A DNA stretch of 64,000 bases, taken from assembly GCA_018241025.1 (NCBI GenBank), contig JAFEEQ010000004.1:1-64000 (forward strand), written 5' to 3'. Under the pieces are notes generated by a model, which worked only from the letters and a program-made list of their open reading frames with translations, did no database searches and was not told where the DNA came from. This DNA comes from Pseudomonadota bacterium (GTDB lineage: Bacteria; Pseudomonadota; Alphaproteobacteria; Micropepsales; Micropepsaceae). The position numbers were made by a program, and so were the translations under genes. This document shows positions 52,883 to 62,257 of the stretch, piece by piece. The first letter of the stretch is position 1. Every line of letters begins with the position of its first letter.

Positions 52883-53773
52883 ATGCAGATGCGAAAGATT
52901 GCCGCCGCGGCATTGGCCGGATTGCTGCTCGCCGCCGCGCCGGCGCCGCTTCCGCCGGCCCAGGAATGGAAAAAGGAGCTCGGCGAAGCCAACGATGCCT
53001 GGTCGAAGATCCCGCACGCTATCCTGAAGATCCAGGACGCCGCCTATCTCGGCGAAGGTCAGAGCGCCACGCTGTTCGGCATCAAGGGCAAGCCCGCCAG
53101 CTACAAATGGGTCGGCGGCACCAAGCCCGGCGGCATTCTCACCGCGATCTTCAAGAACGGGCATCTCACCGGCATGAAGGGCGGAAAGACGCTCGATGAA
53201 AAGACGATGCTGGCGAGCCTGCCGATCGACGCGAACATCGACATCCAGGGCTTTCCGACCCAGGTCAGCGCCGGCGTGATGGGCGTGCGCGTGATGCTCT
53301 ACAATCAGCTCGCCCCGGCCGCACTTTCGTTCAAGGGTGTCGATTATTTCCCCTACGATCCGAGCTATCGCGTCACCGCGACGTTCAAGCCCGATCCGAA
53401 GTTGCCGCCGCGCGTCTTCCGCACCTCGCGCGGCACCGACAAGCAGTTCTATCACGCAGGCGACGCAACCTTCATGCTCCAGGGCAAGACTTTCACATTG
53501 CCGTTCTATGCCGGCGACAACGATCCGAAGAAGATCGAAGACATGAGCTCCTTCTTCGTCGACGATCAGGCCGGGACCGTGACCTACCCGGCGGGCCGCT
53601 ATGTCGATGTGGCCGATTTCGGCGCGTTTCCGCCCAAGACCGCGATCATCGACTTCAACTTCGCCTACAATCCGAATTGCGCCCGTTCGGCCTTCTATAC
53701 CTGCCCGGTCGCCACCGATCAGATCGCACTTGCCGTGAAGGCCGGCGAGAAGGACCCGCACACACCGCATTGA
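52883..53773 (+). CDS. DUF1684-family exported protein
   Basis: 296 residues. The signal peptide MQMRKIAAAALAGLLLAAAP precedes the mature domain. The C-terminal signature DFNFAYNPNCARSAFYTCPV and KTFTLPFYAGDNDPKKIEDM are characteristic of DUF1684. Divergent from ecm. Function unknown; a periplasmic binding or folding role is possible. Confidence 0.85.
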   Translation: MQMRKIAAAALAGLLLAAAPAPLPPAQEWKKELGEANDAWSKIPHAILKIQDAAYLGEGQSATLFGIKGKPASYKWVGGTKPGGILTAIFKNGHLTGMKGGKTLDEKTMLASLPIDANIDIQGFPTQVSAGVMGVRVMLYNQLAPAALSFKGVDYFPYDPSYRVTATFKPDPKLPPRVFRTSRGTDKQFYHAGDATFMLQGKTFTLPFYAGDNDPKKIEDMSSFFVDDQAGTVTYPAGRYVDVADFGAFPPKTAIIDFNFAYNPNCARSAFYTCPVATDQIALAVKAGEKDPHTPH

Positions 53774-53822
53774 TCGCCCTCGCGCGATAGCGCACCCTCC
53801 GGTTGAGGAAACGGGGGCTTAC

Positions 53823-54770
53823 ATGAACAAATGGCTGCTGCGCGGCCTGATCGCGCTCGTGCTTCTGCTCGTCATCGGCAGTGGCGCCTATTGGTGGCTG
53901 GTGCTGGAGAGCGGCAAGCCGCAATCGACCTACATGATCGACATGGCGCAGGTCCGGCACCTCGCCGATTCCATTCCAGGCGACAAGCCGCTCGCGATCC
54001 ATGCCGAGCATGTCGCGCCCTTCAGCTTTGCCGGCAATGTCGTGCTGGCCGGCGACGGCTGGGCCCAGGTGCCGTTGATGATCTTCGCCTACAAGCTCGA
54101 TTTTCCCCAATACATCGGCCTGATCGATACCGGCGTGACGCCCCGCAGTGCCGCGATCATGAAAGTCACGCTGGATCGCGAGGCGGCGCAGCATGTCGTC
54201 TACGCGCTCAAATTTGCCAAGTTCACCGTCTTCACCCATGAGCACATGGATCATATCGGCGGCCTTCTCGGCTCGCCCTGGGTGAAACTCGAAATCCCTC
54301 GCGCGATCCTCTCGACCGAGCAATTCGCGCATCTGGCGGAATACAACGAGGATTATCACCCCGAATTTTTCGCCGGCTACAAGCCGCTTGCCTACGACAA
54401 GTACGCCGCCATTGCGCCGGGCGTGGTGCTGATCAAGGCACCGGGCCACACGCCGGGCAGCCAGATGGTCTACGTCAAGCGCGCCGACGGCCAGGAATTC
54501 CTGTTCACCGGCGATGTGGCGTGGACGATGCGCAACATCGACACCATGCGCGAGCGCGCGCGGCTGGCAACGCAATTCTTCCTGCACGAGGATCGCGATG
54601 CCGTGCTTGCCGAACTCGCGGCGCTCAATGCGCTCAAGAAAGCCGAACCGCATCTGCACATCGTGCCGGGTCACGACATCGGCGTCGTGACGAATCTGGA
54701 GAAGGCAGGGCTCATCGTGAAAGGGTTTCACGAACCTGCCAATGCCGCACCGACCTACACGTTCAAATAG
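53823..54770 (+). CDS. Metallo-beta-lactamase-fold membrane-anchored hydrolase
   Basis: 315 residues with an N-terminal membrane helix (LIALVLLLVIGSGAYWWLV). The metal-binding motif is FTHEHMDHIGG, followed by VLIKAPGHTPGSQM and FTGDVAWTM. The last ligand lies in HIVPGHDIGV. The active site would face the periplasm if the helix is an anchor. Substrate unknown. Confidence 0.85.
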   Translation: MNKWLLRGLIALVLLLVIGSGAYWWLVLESGKPQSTYMIDMAQVRHLADSIPGDKPLAIHAEHVAPFSFAGNVVLAGDGWAQVPLMIFAYKLDFPQYIGLIDTGVTPRSAAIMKVTLDREAAQHVVYALKFAKFTVFTHEHMDHIGGLLGSPWVKLEIPRAILSTEQFAHLAEYNEDYHPEFFAGYKPLAYDKYAAIAPGVVLIKAPGHTPGSQMVYVKRADGQEFLFTGDVAWTMRNIDTMRERARLATQFFLHEDRDAVLAELAALNALKKAEPHLHIVPGHDIGVVTNLEKAGLIVKGFHEPANAAPTYTFK

Positions 54771-54773
54771 GTC

Positions 54774-55238
54774 TCAGCCGTTTTGTGTTCCATCGCCATA
54801 GCCGCCGCCGATCCGCGTGCCGGGCGCGAAAAGCCCGACGCCCGGTACGAAGTTGACTTCGAGCCGGGTGCCGTCCGGATCTTCGAACAGCACAGAGTAA
54901 TAGCCGGGCGCGAAATTGTCCTGCTGCGGGGCATGCACCACATGGGCGCCGATCTCGACGAGCAGCGCATGGACGGCATCGACATCCTCGCGGCTGCGCG
55001 CGCGCCAGCAGTGATGATGCAGCCCGACGCTACCTTGCCGGAAGCGCTGGCCGGCATGCTCGCCGGTCGGCGCGTGAATCCCGAAACCGGTTCGGCCGCC
55101 GACGCAATAAAAGGTGTTGTACGTATCGGCGACGATCTTCAGTCCGAGAAACGGAAGCAGCTCGCCATAGAAGTCCCGCGCCCTGGCGAAGTCGCCCGCG
55201 GTGATGAAGGTATGGGCAACACCATTGATGTCGATCAT
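54774..55238 (-). CDS. VOC-family protein (glyoxalase-like)
   Basis: 154 residues from the ATG at 55238. The VOC pattern includes INGVAHTFITAGDFARARDF, GSVGLHHHCWRARSREDVDA, and the metal residue Glu in PDGTRLEVNFVPG. Function not predictable. Convergent with the MBL gene, stops nearly abutting. Confidence 0.85.
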   Translation of the reverse strand: MIDINGVAHTFITAGDFARARDFYGELLPFLGLKIVADTYNTFYCVGGRTGFGIHAPTGEHAGQRFRQGSVGLHHHCWRARSREDVDAVHALLVEIGAHVVHAPQQDNFAPGYYSVLFEDPDGTRLEVNFVPGVGLFAPGTRIGGGYGDGTQNG

Positions 55239-55316
55239 CCGCCCGTCCTCTCCGTCCTTGACTCACTATGATGTGCCGCCGAACGTCACGCGAGCCCAGA
55301 TGAGCGACGCCATCGC

Positions 55317-55622
55317 ATGATGCGATCCGCCAAACCGCAGGACCGCCGCAAAGCCGCGCAGCGCGCCGCCCTGCGCGCACTCAAGAAGGCGCGAAAGTCG
55401 GCCGAGACTGCGGGCGTGAAGCTTTCCGAATGGGAAGGGGAGTTTCTGGGCTCTGTCGAGGAGCGGGTCACCAAGTACGGCCGCGCCTTCCACGACCCCG
55501 AAAAGGGCGGGCCGGGCTCCTCGCTGTCCGTGCGCCAGGCCGTGAAACTGAAGGAGATCGCCGGCAAGGCCGCCGGTAAGCCTTCCCGATGGAAGCGCAA
55601 AGGGGCGCGTTCGAACAATTAA
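55317..55622 (+). CDS. Hypothetical Lys/Arg-rich protein
   Basis: 101 residues. Highly basic (many AARK/KK motifs: RAALRALKKARKSAETAG) with an acidic middle and a Lys/Arg-rich tail (KPSRWKRKGARSNN). Two adjacent ATG codons at 55317 and 55320 are possible starts; the ribosome site is weak. A nucleic-acid-binding role is possible but not shown. No family recognised. Confidence 0.55.
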   Translation: MMRSAKPQDRRKAAQRAALRALKKARKSAETAGVKLSEWEGEFLGSVEERVTKYGRAFHDPEKGGPGSSLSVRQAVKLKEIAGKAAGKPSRWKRKGARSNN

Positions 55623-55756
55623 ATTGCTCTACAGAACGGTTTTGCACAGGAAATGCGAAATATCTGTTGCATCGCAGCAGACTTGGAGGCCTACTTCGCC
55701 GCCAATTGAGCAACTGCAATAAGGTTGCCGCTGGGGAATTCAGAGGGATCAGGATC

Positions 55757-57043
55757 ATGGCGACCGCCGAGGCCAAGCCGCAGCTTGCCGTCTACAAGGA
55801 CCTTTACGAGATCGGCGAAATCCCGCCGCTCGGGCACGTCCCGTCAAAGATGTATGCCTGGGCCATCCGCAAGGAGCGCCATGGCGAGCCGGAGAAGTCG
55901 TTCCAGATCGAGGTCGTCCCCACCTGGGAGCTCGATTCGCACGACGTCCTGGTGCTCGTGATGGCCGCCGGCGTGAACTACAACGGCGTCTGGGCCGGCC
56001 TCGGCACGCCGATCTCGCCGATCGACGGCCACAAGAATCCCTATCACATCGCCGGCTCCGACGCGTCCGGCATCGTCTGGGCCGTGGGCTCCAAGGTCAC
56101 GCGCTGGAAGGTCGGCGACGAAGTCGTCATCCACTGCAATCAGGACGACGGCGACGACGAAGAGTGCAATGGCGGCGATCCGATGTTCTCGCCCAGCCAG
56201 CGGATCTGGGGCTACGAGACGCCCGACGGTTCCTTCGCCCAGTTCTGCCGCGTGCAGGATCGCCAGCTCATGGAGCGTCCGCGGCATCTCACTTGGGAAG
56301 AGGCGGCCTGTTACACGCTGACCCTGGCCACGACCTACCGCATGTTCTTCGGCCATCGTCCGCACATCCTGCGGCCGGGTCATAACGTGCTGGTCTGGGG
56401 CGCCTCGGGCGGCCTCGGCTCCTTCGCGGTGCAGCTCTGCGCCGTCTCGGGCGCCAACGCGATCGGCGTAATCTCGGATGAAAGCAAGCGCGATTTCGTG
56501 CTCGGTCTTGGCGCCAAGGGCGTGATCAACCGCAAGGATTTCAAATGCTGGGGTGCCATGCCCCAGGTCGGCACGCCCGAATACGATGCCTGGACCAAGG
56601 AAGCGCGCAAGTTCGGCAAGGCGATCTGGGACATCACCGGCAAGGGCAACGACGTCGACATGGTGTTCGAGCACCCCGGCGAGTCGACCTTCCCGGTCTC
56701 CTGCCTCGTCGTGAAGCGTGGCGGCATGGTCGTGTTCTGCGCCGGCACCACCGGCTACAACATCACCTTCGACGCGCGTTATGTCTGGATGCGCCAGAAG
56801 CGAATCCAGGGCTCGCACTTCGCCAATCTGCTGCAGGCCAGCCAGGCCAACCGCCTCGTCGTCGAACGCCGCATCGATCCGTGCATGTCCGAAGTGTTCT
56901 CCTGGGCCGACATCCCGCGCGCCCACACCAAGATGTGGAAGAACGAGCATCTGCCGGGCAACATGGCCGTTCTGGTCAATGCCCAGCGCACCGGCCTGCG
57001 CACCTTCGAAGACGTGCTCGAAGCGCAGAACGACAGGGATTGA
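55757..57043 (+). CDS. ccr: Crotonyl-CoA carboxylase/reductase
   Basis: 428 residues from the ATG at 55757. It reduces and carboxylates crotonyl-CoA to ethylmalonyl-CoA with NADPH and CO2, the key step of the ethylmalonyl-CoA pathway. Medium-chain reductase fold: NPYHIAGSDASGIVWAVG, then the nucleotide loop VLVWGASGGLGSFAVQLC. CCR-type inserts are seen (CNQDDGDDEECNGGDPM and HPGESTFPVSCLVVKRGG). The frame stays open upstream of the ATG but the ATG fits the family. mcd follows 135 bp downstream. Confidence 0.95.
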   Translation: MATAEAKPQLAVYKDLYEIGEIPPLGHVPSKMYAWAIRKERHGEPEKSFQIEVVPTWELDSHDVLVLVMAAGVNYNGVWAGLGTPISPIDGHKNPYHIAGSDASGIVWAVGSKVTRWKVGDEVVIHCNQDDGDDEECNGGDPMFSPSQRIWGYETPDGSFAQFCRVQDRQLMERPRHLTWEEAACYTLTLATTYRMFFGHRPHILRPGHNVLVWGASGGLGSFAVQLCAVSGANAIGVISDESKRDFVLGLGAKGVINRKDFKCWGAMPQVGTPEYDAWTKEARKFGKAIWDITGKGNDVDMVFEHPGESTFPVSCLVVKRGGMVVFCAGTTGYNITFDARYVWMRQKRIQGSHFANLLQASQANRLVVERRIDPCMSEVFSWADIPRAHTKMWKNEHLPGNMAVLVNAQRTGLRTFEDVLEAQNDRD

Positions 57044-57178
57044 ACGCGCGATCCAAGCCGGAATTCGAGCGCATCCGGCGGCACGCGCCGGGGACGCAAT
57101 GACGCAACGCGTCCGCACTGCGTGCGCCCCAAACGAGACTTCGCTATCTTTTCGATCAGCCTTTGAGAGTGCCGAACC

Positions 57179-58843
57179 ATGCTGTCCCTGAGCCTCCCCC
57201 ACCTTCTCGCCAAATGCGAAGAAGCCGTGCTTTCTGCGGAAGGCTTTCTGGCCGCGGCCAAATCCTCCGTTGCCGGCCTGGTGACGACGGACGGCAAGAT
57301 CTCCGCGGAGGCGCTCGACCGCGAACAGCGCGCGACGCACGGGCTGTCATGGCTTGCGACCTATGTCGAGGCACTGCGACAGGCGGCGCGCTGGGGCCGC
57401 CATCTCGAGCATGAAAAGAAGTTCGGCGAAATCGAGCAGCTTCTTCTGCTCGCGGGCTTCGCCGAATATCTCGCGCAGATCGTGGGCGGCATCCAGATGA
57501 GCCAGAACGAGATCGCGCGCCCATACGATCTCGGGCTCGATGATTCCGATTCCGCCGGATTCTGGACCGAAACGGTGCGCGAGCTCGTCGTCACCGGCCA
57601 GCGTCCGGAGGTGCGGGCAGCCATCGCCGACTACATGGGCAAGCATGCCGGCGCGATGTTCATCGGCGAGCCCGGCCTCGACGACACGATGAGCCTGATC
57701 CGCGAGCAGTTCTTCCGCTTCGCGCAGGACAAGGTAGCCCCTTTCGCCCATCAGTGGCACTTGAAGGATGAACTCATCCCGATCGAGGTGGTGAAGGAGT
57801 TGAGCGATCTCGGCGTCTTCGGCCTGACGATTTCCGAGGATTATGGCGGCGCCGGCCTCTCGAAGACCGCGATGTGTGTCGTCTCCGAGGAGCTGTCCCG
57901 CGGCTATATCGGCGTCGGCAGCCTCGCTACCCGTTCGGAGATTGCAGCCGAGCTCATCCTGACGGGCGGGACCAAGGATCAGAAAGAGCATTGGCTGCCG
58001 CTGATCGCCAGCGGCGAGAAGCTCCCGACGGCCGTCTTCACCGAACCGGGCGGCGGCTCCGACGTCGCGGCGCTCAAGACCCGCGGCGTGAAGGAAGGCG
58101 AGGTCTACAAGATCACCGGCAACAAGACCTGGATCACCCATGCCGCGCGCGCCGACATGATGACCCTTCTTGTCCGCACGACGTCAGCGCCCGGTTATCG
58201 CGGTCTGTCGATGTTCCTCGCCGAAAAGCCGCGCGGCACCGACAAGGAGATTTTCCCGGCTCAAGGTATGAGCGGCGGCGAGATCGGCGTGCTCGGCTAT
58301 CGCGGCATGAAGGAATACGAGATCGGTTTCGACGGCTTCGAAGTGCCGGCGGCGAATCTGCTCGGCCGCGAAGAGGGCCAGGGCTTCAAGCAACTGATGC
58401 AGACCTTCGAATCCGCCCGCATCCAGACCGCGGCACGCGCCGTCGGCGTCGCGCTCTGCGCCATGGATCTCGGCGTGCGTTACGCGCTCGACCGGCAGCA
58501 GTTCGGCAAATCGCTGATGGAGTTCCCGCGCGTACGCGACAAGCTCGCGATGATGGCGGTCGAGATCATGATGACCCGTCAGCTGTCCTATTATGCCGCG
58601 CGGGAGAAGGATGAAGGCCGTCGCTGCGACCTGGAAGCCGGCATGGCCAAGCTGCTCGGCGCCCGCGTGGCGTGGTCCTGCGCCGACAACGCGCTCCAGA
58701 TCCACGGCGGCAATGGCTTTGCGCTCGAATATCCGATCAGCCGCGTCTTGTGCGATGCCCGCATCCTCAACATCTTTGAGGGCGCGGCAGAGATCCAGGC
58801 CAACGTCATCGCGCGCCGTCTGCTGGAAGATCGCAGCAATTGA
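57179..58843 (+). CDS. mcd: (2S)-methylsuccinyl-CoA dehydrogenase
   Basis: 554 residues, about 150 more than an ordinary acyl-CoA dehydrogenase because of an N-terminal helical extension typical of Mcd. The acyl-CoA dehydrogenase core has TEPGGGSDVAALKTRGVK, WITHAARADMMTLLVRT and QIHGGNGFALEYPISR. Mcd oxidises methylsuccinyl-CoA to mesaconyl-CoA. It closes the ccr-ecm-mcd set, all three of which lie in this window. Confidence 0.93.
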   Translation: MLSLSLPHLLAKCEEAVLSAEGFLAAAKSSVAGLVTTDGKISAEALDREQRATHGLSWLATYVEALRQAARWGRHLEHEKKFGEIEQLLLLAGFAEYLAQIVGGIQMSQNEIARPYDLGLDDSDSAGFWTETVRELVVTGQRPEVRAAIADYMGKHAGAMFIGEPGLDDTMSLIREQFFRFAQDKVAPFAHQWHLKDELIPIEVVKELSDLGVFGLTISEDYGGAGLSKTAMCVVSEELSRGYIGVGSLATRSEIAAELILTGGTKDQKEHWLPLIASGEKLPTAVFTEPGGGSDVAALKTRGVKEGEVYKITGNKTWITHAARADMMTLLVRTTSAPGYRGLSMFLAEKPRGTDKEIFPAQGMSGGEIGVLGYRGMKEYEIGFDGFEVPAANLLGREEGQGFKQLMQTFESARIQTAARAVGVALCAMDLGVRYALDRQQFGKSLMEFPRVRDKLAMMAVEIMMTRQLSYYAAREKDEGRRCDLEAGMAKLLGARVAWSCADNALQIHGGNGFALEYPISRVLCDARILNIFEGAAEIQANVIARRLLEDRSN

Positions 58844-59856
58844 GTGGGCGAGAGCCAAAGCCCGCATGGGCCGAGGTTCCGGCTTCTTTACGCGCACAGA
58901 TCGAGGCGCTGATCGGCGGCAATGTTGCGAGAGCCGAAATCGTCTGGGGCGGTTATGGACCCTCGGCCACGTTTCTGCTGTCCCGTGCGAGTGGCGAGAC
59001 CTACTTCTGCAAGGGGACGCATCCCGGTCAGACGCGCCAGGGCCACGAAGCCCTGATCCGCGAGCGCCAGAATTACGAGGCATTCCCGGAGCTTGGCCGC
59101 TTCGGTCCGCACTACCTGGGCGGCGCCGACGAGGGCGACTGGCACGTCGCGGTGCTGGAATCCGTCGCGCGCTCGATCCATGTGCCACCATGGCGCGCGG
59201 ACGCCGCGCAGAGCGCGATCGCATTGATCGTGGCATTTCATGACGCTTCGCCCGAACGAGCCGGCACGGATCTGAGGCCGAGCGAGGACGTGTCGGGTCT
59301 CCTCTATGGGGAAGCAGGCTGGGCTTCGTTGATCGAGGCTGGACCGATGCGCGACGGATTCCTGGCGCTGTTCGAAGATACCCAGGCGGCGGGAGACTGG
59401 CTCGATCGGCATGGCGCCGCCCTGGCATCTATTTCGGAAAAAGGAGCCGGCATCGGCGGACCAAGGAGCTGGGTTCACCTCGACATCCGTTCCGACAATC
59501 TCATCTTCGCGGCCGACCGTGTCCATCTCGTCGATTGGCCGATGCTGTCGTTCGGTCCCGCGCTGCTCGACATCGCCTTCTTCCTGCCCAGTCTCGCAGG
59601 CGAAGGCGGCCCCGATTGCAACGATGGCCTCAAACTCTACGAAGCCGTCCGGGGCATTCAATTCGAACACGACGATGTCGTGACGGCTTCCACGGTGGTT
59701 GCAGGCTTCTTCGCCGCCCGTGCCGGCGGACCGCCGATACCGGGTCTTCCGCGTCTGCGCTGGGTTCAGAAGTTGCAGCTCTTTCCGGCATTGAACTGGC
59801 TATGCAACGTGATGGGGATCGAGAGCCCGCCGCTGCCGCGTCCCTTCGAGCCGTGA
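58840..59856 (+). CDS. Aminoglycoside phosphotransferase-family kinase
   Basis: 338 residues from a TTG at 58840 overlapping the mcd stop by four bases. The catalytic loop WVHLDIRSDNLIF carries the Asp, and the DFG-like region is HLVDWPMLSFGPAL. Weaker N-terminal nucleotide motifs (GGYGPSATFLL) follow the APH fold. Substrate unknown; the family spans antibiotic, choline and homoserine kinases. Translationally coupled to mcd. Confidence 0.82.
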   Translation: MSGREPKPAWAEVPASLRAQIEALIGGNVARAEIVWGGYGPSATFLLSRASGETYFCKGTHPGQTRQGHEALIRERQNYEAFPELGRFGPHYLGGADEGDWHVAVLESVARSIHVPPWRADAAQSAIALIVAFHDASPERAGTDLRPSEDVSGLLYGEAGWASLIEAGPMRDGFLALFEDTQAAGDWLDRHGAALASISEKGAGIGGPRSWVHLDIRSDNLIFAADRVHLVDWPMLSFGPALLDIAFFLPSLAGEGGPDCNDGLKLYEAVRGIQFEHDDVVTASTVVAGFFAARAGGPPIPGLPRLRWVQKLQLFPALNWLCNVMGIESPPLPRPFEP

Positions 59857-59882
59857 TAGAAGGCCTGTCGCCAGGAGGCTTC

Positions 59883-60254
59883 ATGCCAAAAAAACATGTT
59901 CTAGACCGGCTCTTCGCGACCGTTGTCGCACGCCGCGGCGCCGATCCTTCGACGTCCTATACCGCTCAGTTGCTCGCTGAGGGGCCCGCGCGCTGCGCGA
60001 AGAAATTCGGCGAGGAAGCCGTCGAAGTCGTCCTTGCCGCCGTGGCGCGCGAAAAGAAGGAGCTCGCGGCCGAATCGGCCGACGTTCTCTATCACCTGCT
60101 GGTGACCTGGGCAGCTTGCGGAATAACGCCGGACGACGTCTACAAAACGCTCGCCGCCCGCGAAGGCCGATCCGGCCTTGCGGAAAAAGCATCGCGCAAA
60201 AAGAAGAAGAACCCGGCGCGAAAACCTACTCGCCGTCCTCGGCCATCTGCTTGA
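59883..60254 (+). CDS. hisE: Phosphoribosyl-ATP pyrophosphatase
   Basis: 123 residues from the ATG at 59883, which has AGGAGG four bases upstream. Second step of histidine synthesis. The MazG-like motifs CAKKFGEEAVEVVLAAVARE and ESADVLYHLLVTWAACG are present. The C-terminus is unusually basic (SRKKKKNPARKPTRRPR). It overlaps the convergent XRE gene by 29 bases. Confidence 0.92.
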   Translation: MPKKHVLDRLFATVVARRGADPSTSYTAQLLAEGPARCAKKFGEEAVEVVLAAVAREKKELAAESADVLYHLLVTWAACGITPDDVYKTLAAREGRSGLAEKASRKKKKNPARKPTRRPRPSA

Positions 60255-60624
60255 CGAGGTCGAGCACGCGCTTGCGCAGCTTGGGGTCCTTGATCTTCAT
60301 GAAGGCCAGGCTGAGTTGCAGCCCCTCGCCACTGGAGACAAACTCCATCACCGGCGGCGAACTCTCGCCTTCGGTGACGCCGCCAGCCAGCTGGTTGTTC
60401 ACGCCCTCGTAAAAGTAATCGATCGGAACGCCGAGAATGCGCGACACCTCGAACAGGCGTCCGGCACCGATACGGTTCACGCCCTTCTCATACTTCTGGA
60501 CCTGCTGGAATGTTAGGCCGAGCAACTCGCCCAGCCTTTCCTGGCTCATGCCGATCAGCATGCGGCGCAAGCGGACGCGATTGCCCACCTGGGCATCGAT
60601 TGGGTTGGCTTGTTTCTTGGGCAC
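60226..60624 (-). CDS. XRE-family transcriptional regulator
   Basis: 132 residues from a GTG at 60624. The HTH of the XRE/Cro type is RLRRMLIGMSQERLGELLGL and TFQQVQKYEKGVNRI. It also has GRLFEVSRILGVPIDYFYEG, a regulator type that frequently accompanies the lnt locus in alphaproteobacteria. A C-terminal helical region (EGLQLSLAFMKIKDPKLRKR) is probably for dimerisation. It is encoded 70 bp upstream of the start of lnt's 3' end, on the same strand. Confidence 0.92.
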   Translation of the reverse strand: MPKKQANPIDAQVGNRVRLRRMLIGMSQERLGELLGLTFQQVQKYEKGVNRIGAGRLFEVSRILGVPIDYFYEGVNNQLAGGVTEGESSPPVMEFVSSGEGLQLSLAFMKIKDPKLRKRVLDLVKQMAEDGE

Positions 60625-60694
60625 GGTAATTACACAACGCTCCGTATCGTCCGGACTACGCCCGGATGGGTTATGACCTGAAACGAGTCGCAGG

Positions 60695-62257
60695 CTAAAG
60701 CGCTTGGGAGCGGCGCGCCAGCGCCCAGGATAAGCCTAAACACAGTACCAACATCAGCCCGAACGCCAGGTCCCCGAGCCGGGCATAAATTGTCTTAGAC
60801 AATGATTTGGGCAGTCTAGCATCGACCACGCCAGTTTCGTCGAGTCCCAATGACGCGATGACCCGGCCGTTTGAATCGATCATGGCGGATATTCCGGTGT
60901 TGGCGGCCCTGGCCACCGGCAGCCCTTCTTCGATGGCCCGCGCGCGGGCTGCCAGCAAATGTTGGCGGGGACCGGCCCAGGGGCCAAACCAGGAGTCGTC
61001 CGTGACATTTACCAGCCAACCTGGACGTGATTCACCAATCACTGAACCCGGAAAGAGTATTTCGTAGCAGATCAGCGGACCGACATCTGGCGCACCCGGG
61101 ATGGCGAATGTGTGCGGCCCGTCGCCGGCCGAGAAGCTTCCGGGAAAGCCGACGAGCTTGGTGATGCCAAGGCGCGCCAGGATGGACTCGAGCGGCAAGT
61201 ACTCTCCAAATGGGACCAAGTGAAATTTGTCGTAGACCGCGATCGCATTGCCGTCCGGCCCGAAGATGTACAGACTATTGTAAACACGCCGCTTACCATC
61301 CATCGCATATGCGACGCGCTGATTGCCTGTGATGAGCACACGACGTCCGTCATTCAGCGCTGCGATCTGTTGCAATGCTGTCTGATTGCCTTGCAGCAGG
61401 AATGGCGGTGCAGCCTCGGGCCACACGATCACGGTTGGCGCAGGACCAGCGCCCGTGCGGCCGCTGAGTTCAATTAGTCGGTCCCAGTTTGTTTGGGCGA
61501 GATCGCGTCGCGGCTTTTCGTCCTGCGGAATGTTGGGCTGCACCAGACGAACATTAACGCCGTCGACATACTCGGTGGGGGTAGAAGCCAGACGAACGGC
61601 TCCGCCGATCCAGATCAGAAAGAAGAGCCCAGCGGCAACCGCCGGCAGCGTCCAACGCCGCGTCGTCAGCTCCGCGAGCGATGCGCCCAGCAGCACGGTG
61701 AGGAAGGACAGGCCGTAGGCTCCAACCACCGCCATGCTCTGCTCGATCGCGAGCGACGCGCCCCAGCCATAGGCCGGCAGATTCCAAGGCAAGCCACTCA
61801 AGACATGGCCGCGCAGCCACTCGGCAAGGCTGTAGCAAACGGTCAGCATGAGCACGCGTGACGCGCCCGGCTTCCAGAACAGCAGGCACGCCGCCGCCGC
61901 CGCCATCGCGAACAGTGCAAGACCGCCCGGAAAGATCAGCGCGACAAACGGTATCTGCCAGGCATGATCGAGCGGATCGACAAGGAAGGGATAGAAGATC
62001 CAGTGCATGCCTGTTGCGAATTGGCCGAAGCCGAAGCCCCAGCCGGCTTTCATCGCATTGCGAATGGGGCGCGGAGATGAAACGGCCCCGTCGATCAAGA
62101 GAACGAGCGTCGCGAAGCCGAGGAGGAGCGCCGGGAATATTCCCAGCGGAGCGAAGCCAAGCGCCGACAGCGCTCCGGCCCCCACAGCGGCGGCGAATGC
62201 GCGCCAGCCCGAGAGCGACTTCAGATAATCTCCGGTTCGGATGAGTGCTGCCGTCAC
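60695..62257 (-). CDS. lnt: Apolipoprotein N-acyltransferase
   Basis: 520 residues from a GTG that overlaps the corC-like stop (GTGA). Six or more N-terminal membrane helices precede the nitrilase-like catalytic domain. The catalytic Glu is in VIVWPEAAPP, the Lys in YDKFHLVPFGEYLPL, and the Cys in GPLICYEILFPG. It N-acylates lipoproteins in the inner membrane. Conserved in the phoH-ybeY-corC-lnt order. Confidence 0.96.
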   Translation of the reverse strand: MTAALIRTGDYLKSLSGWRAFAAAVGAGALSALGFAPLGIFPALLLGFATLVLLIDGAVSSPRPIRNAMKAGWGFGFGQFATGMHWIFYPFLVDPLDHAWQIPFVALIFPGGLALFAMAAAAACLLFWKPGASRVLMLTVCYSLAEWLRGHVLSGLPWNLPAYGWGASLAIEQSMAVVGAYGLSFLTVLLGASLAELTTRRWTLPAVAAGLFFLIWIGGAVRLASTPTEYVDGVNVRLVQPNIPQDEKPRRDLAQTNWDRLIELSGRTGAGPAPTVIVWPEAAPPFLLQGNQTALQQIAALNDGRRVLITGNQRVAYAMDGKRRVYNSLYIFGPDGNAIAVYDKFHLVPFGEYLPLESILARLGITKLVGFPGSFSAGDGPHTFAIPGAPDVGPLICYEILFPGSVIGESRPGWLVNVTDDSWFGPWAGPRQHLLAARARAIEEGLPVARAANTGISAMIDSNGRVIASLGLDETGVVDARLPKSLSKTIYARLGDLAFGLMLVLCLGLSWALARRSQAL

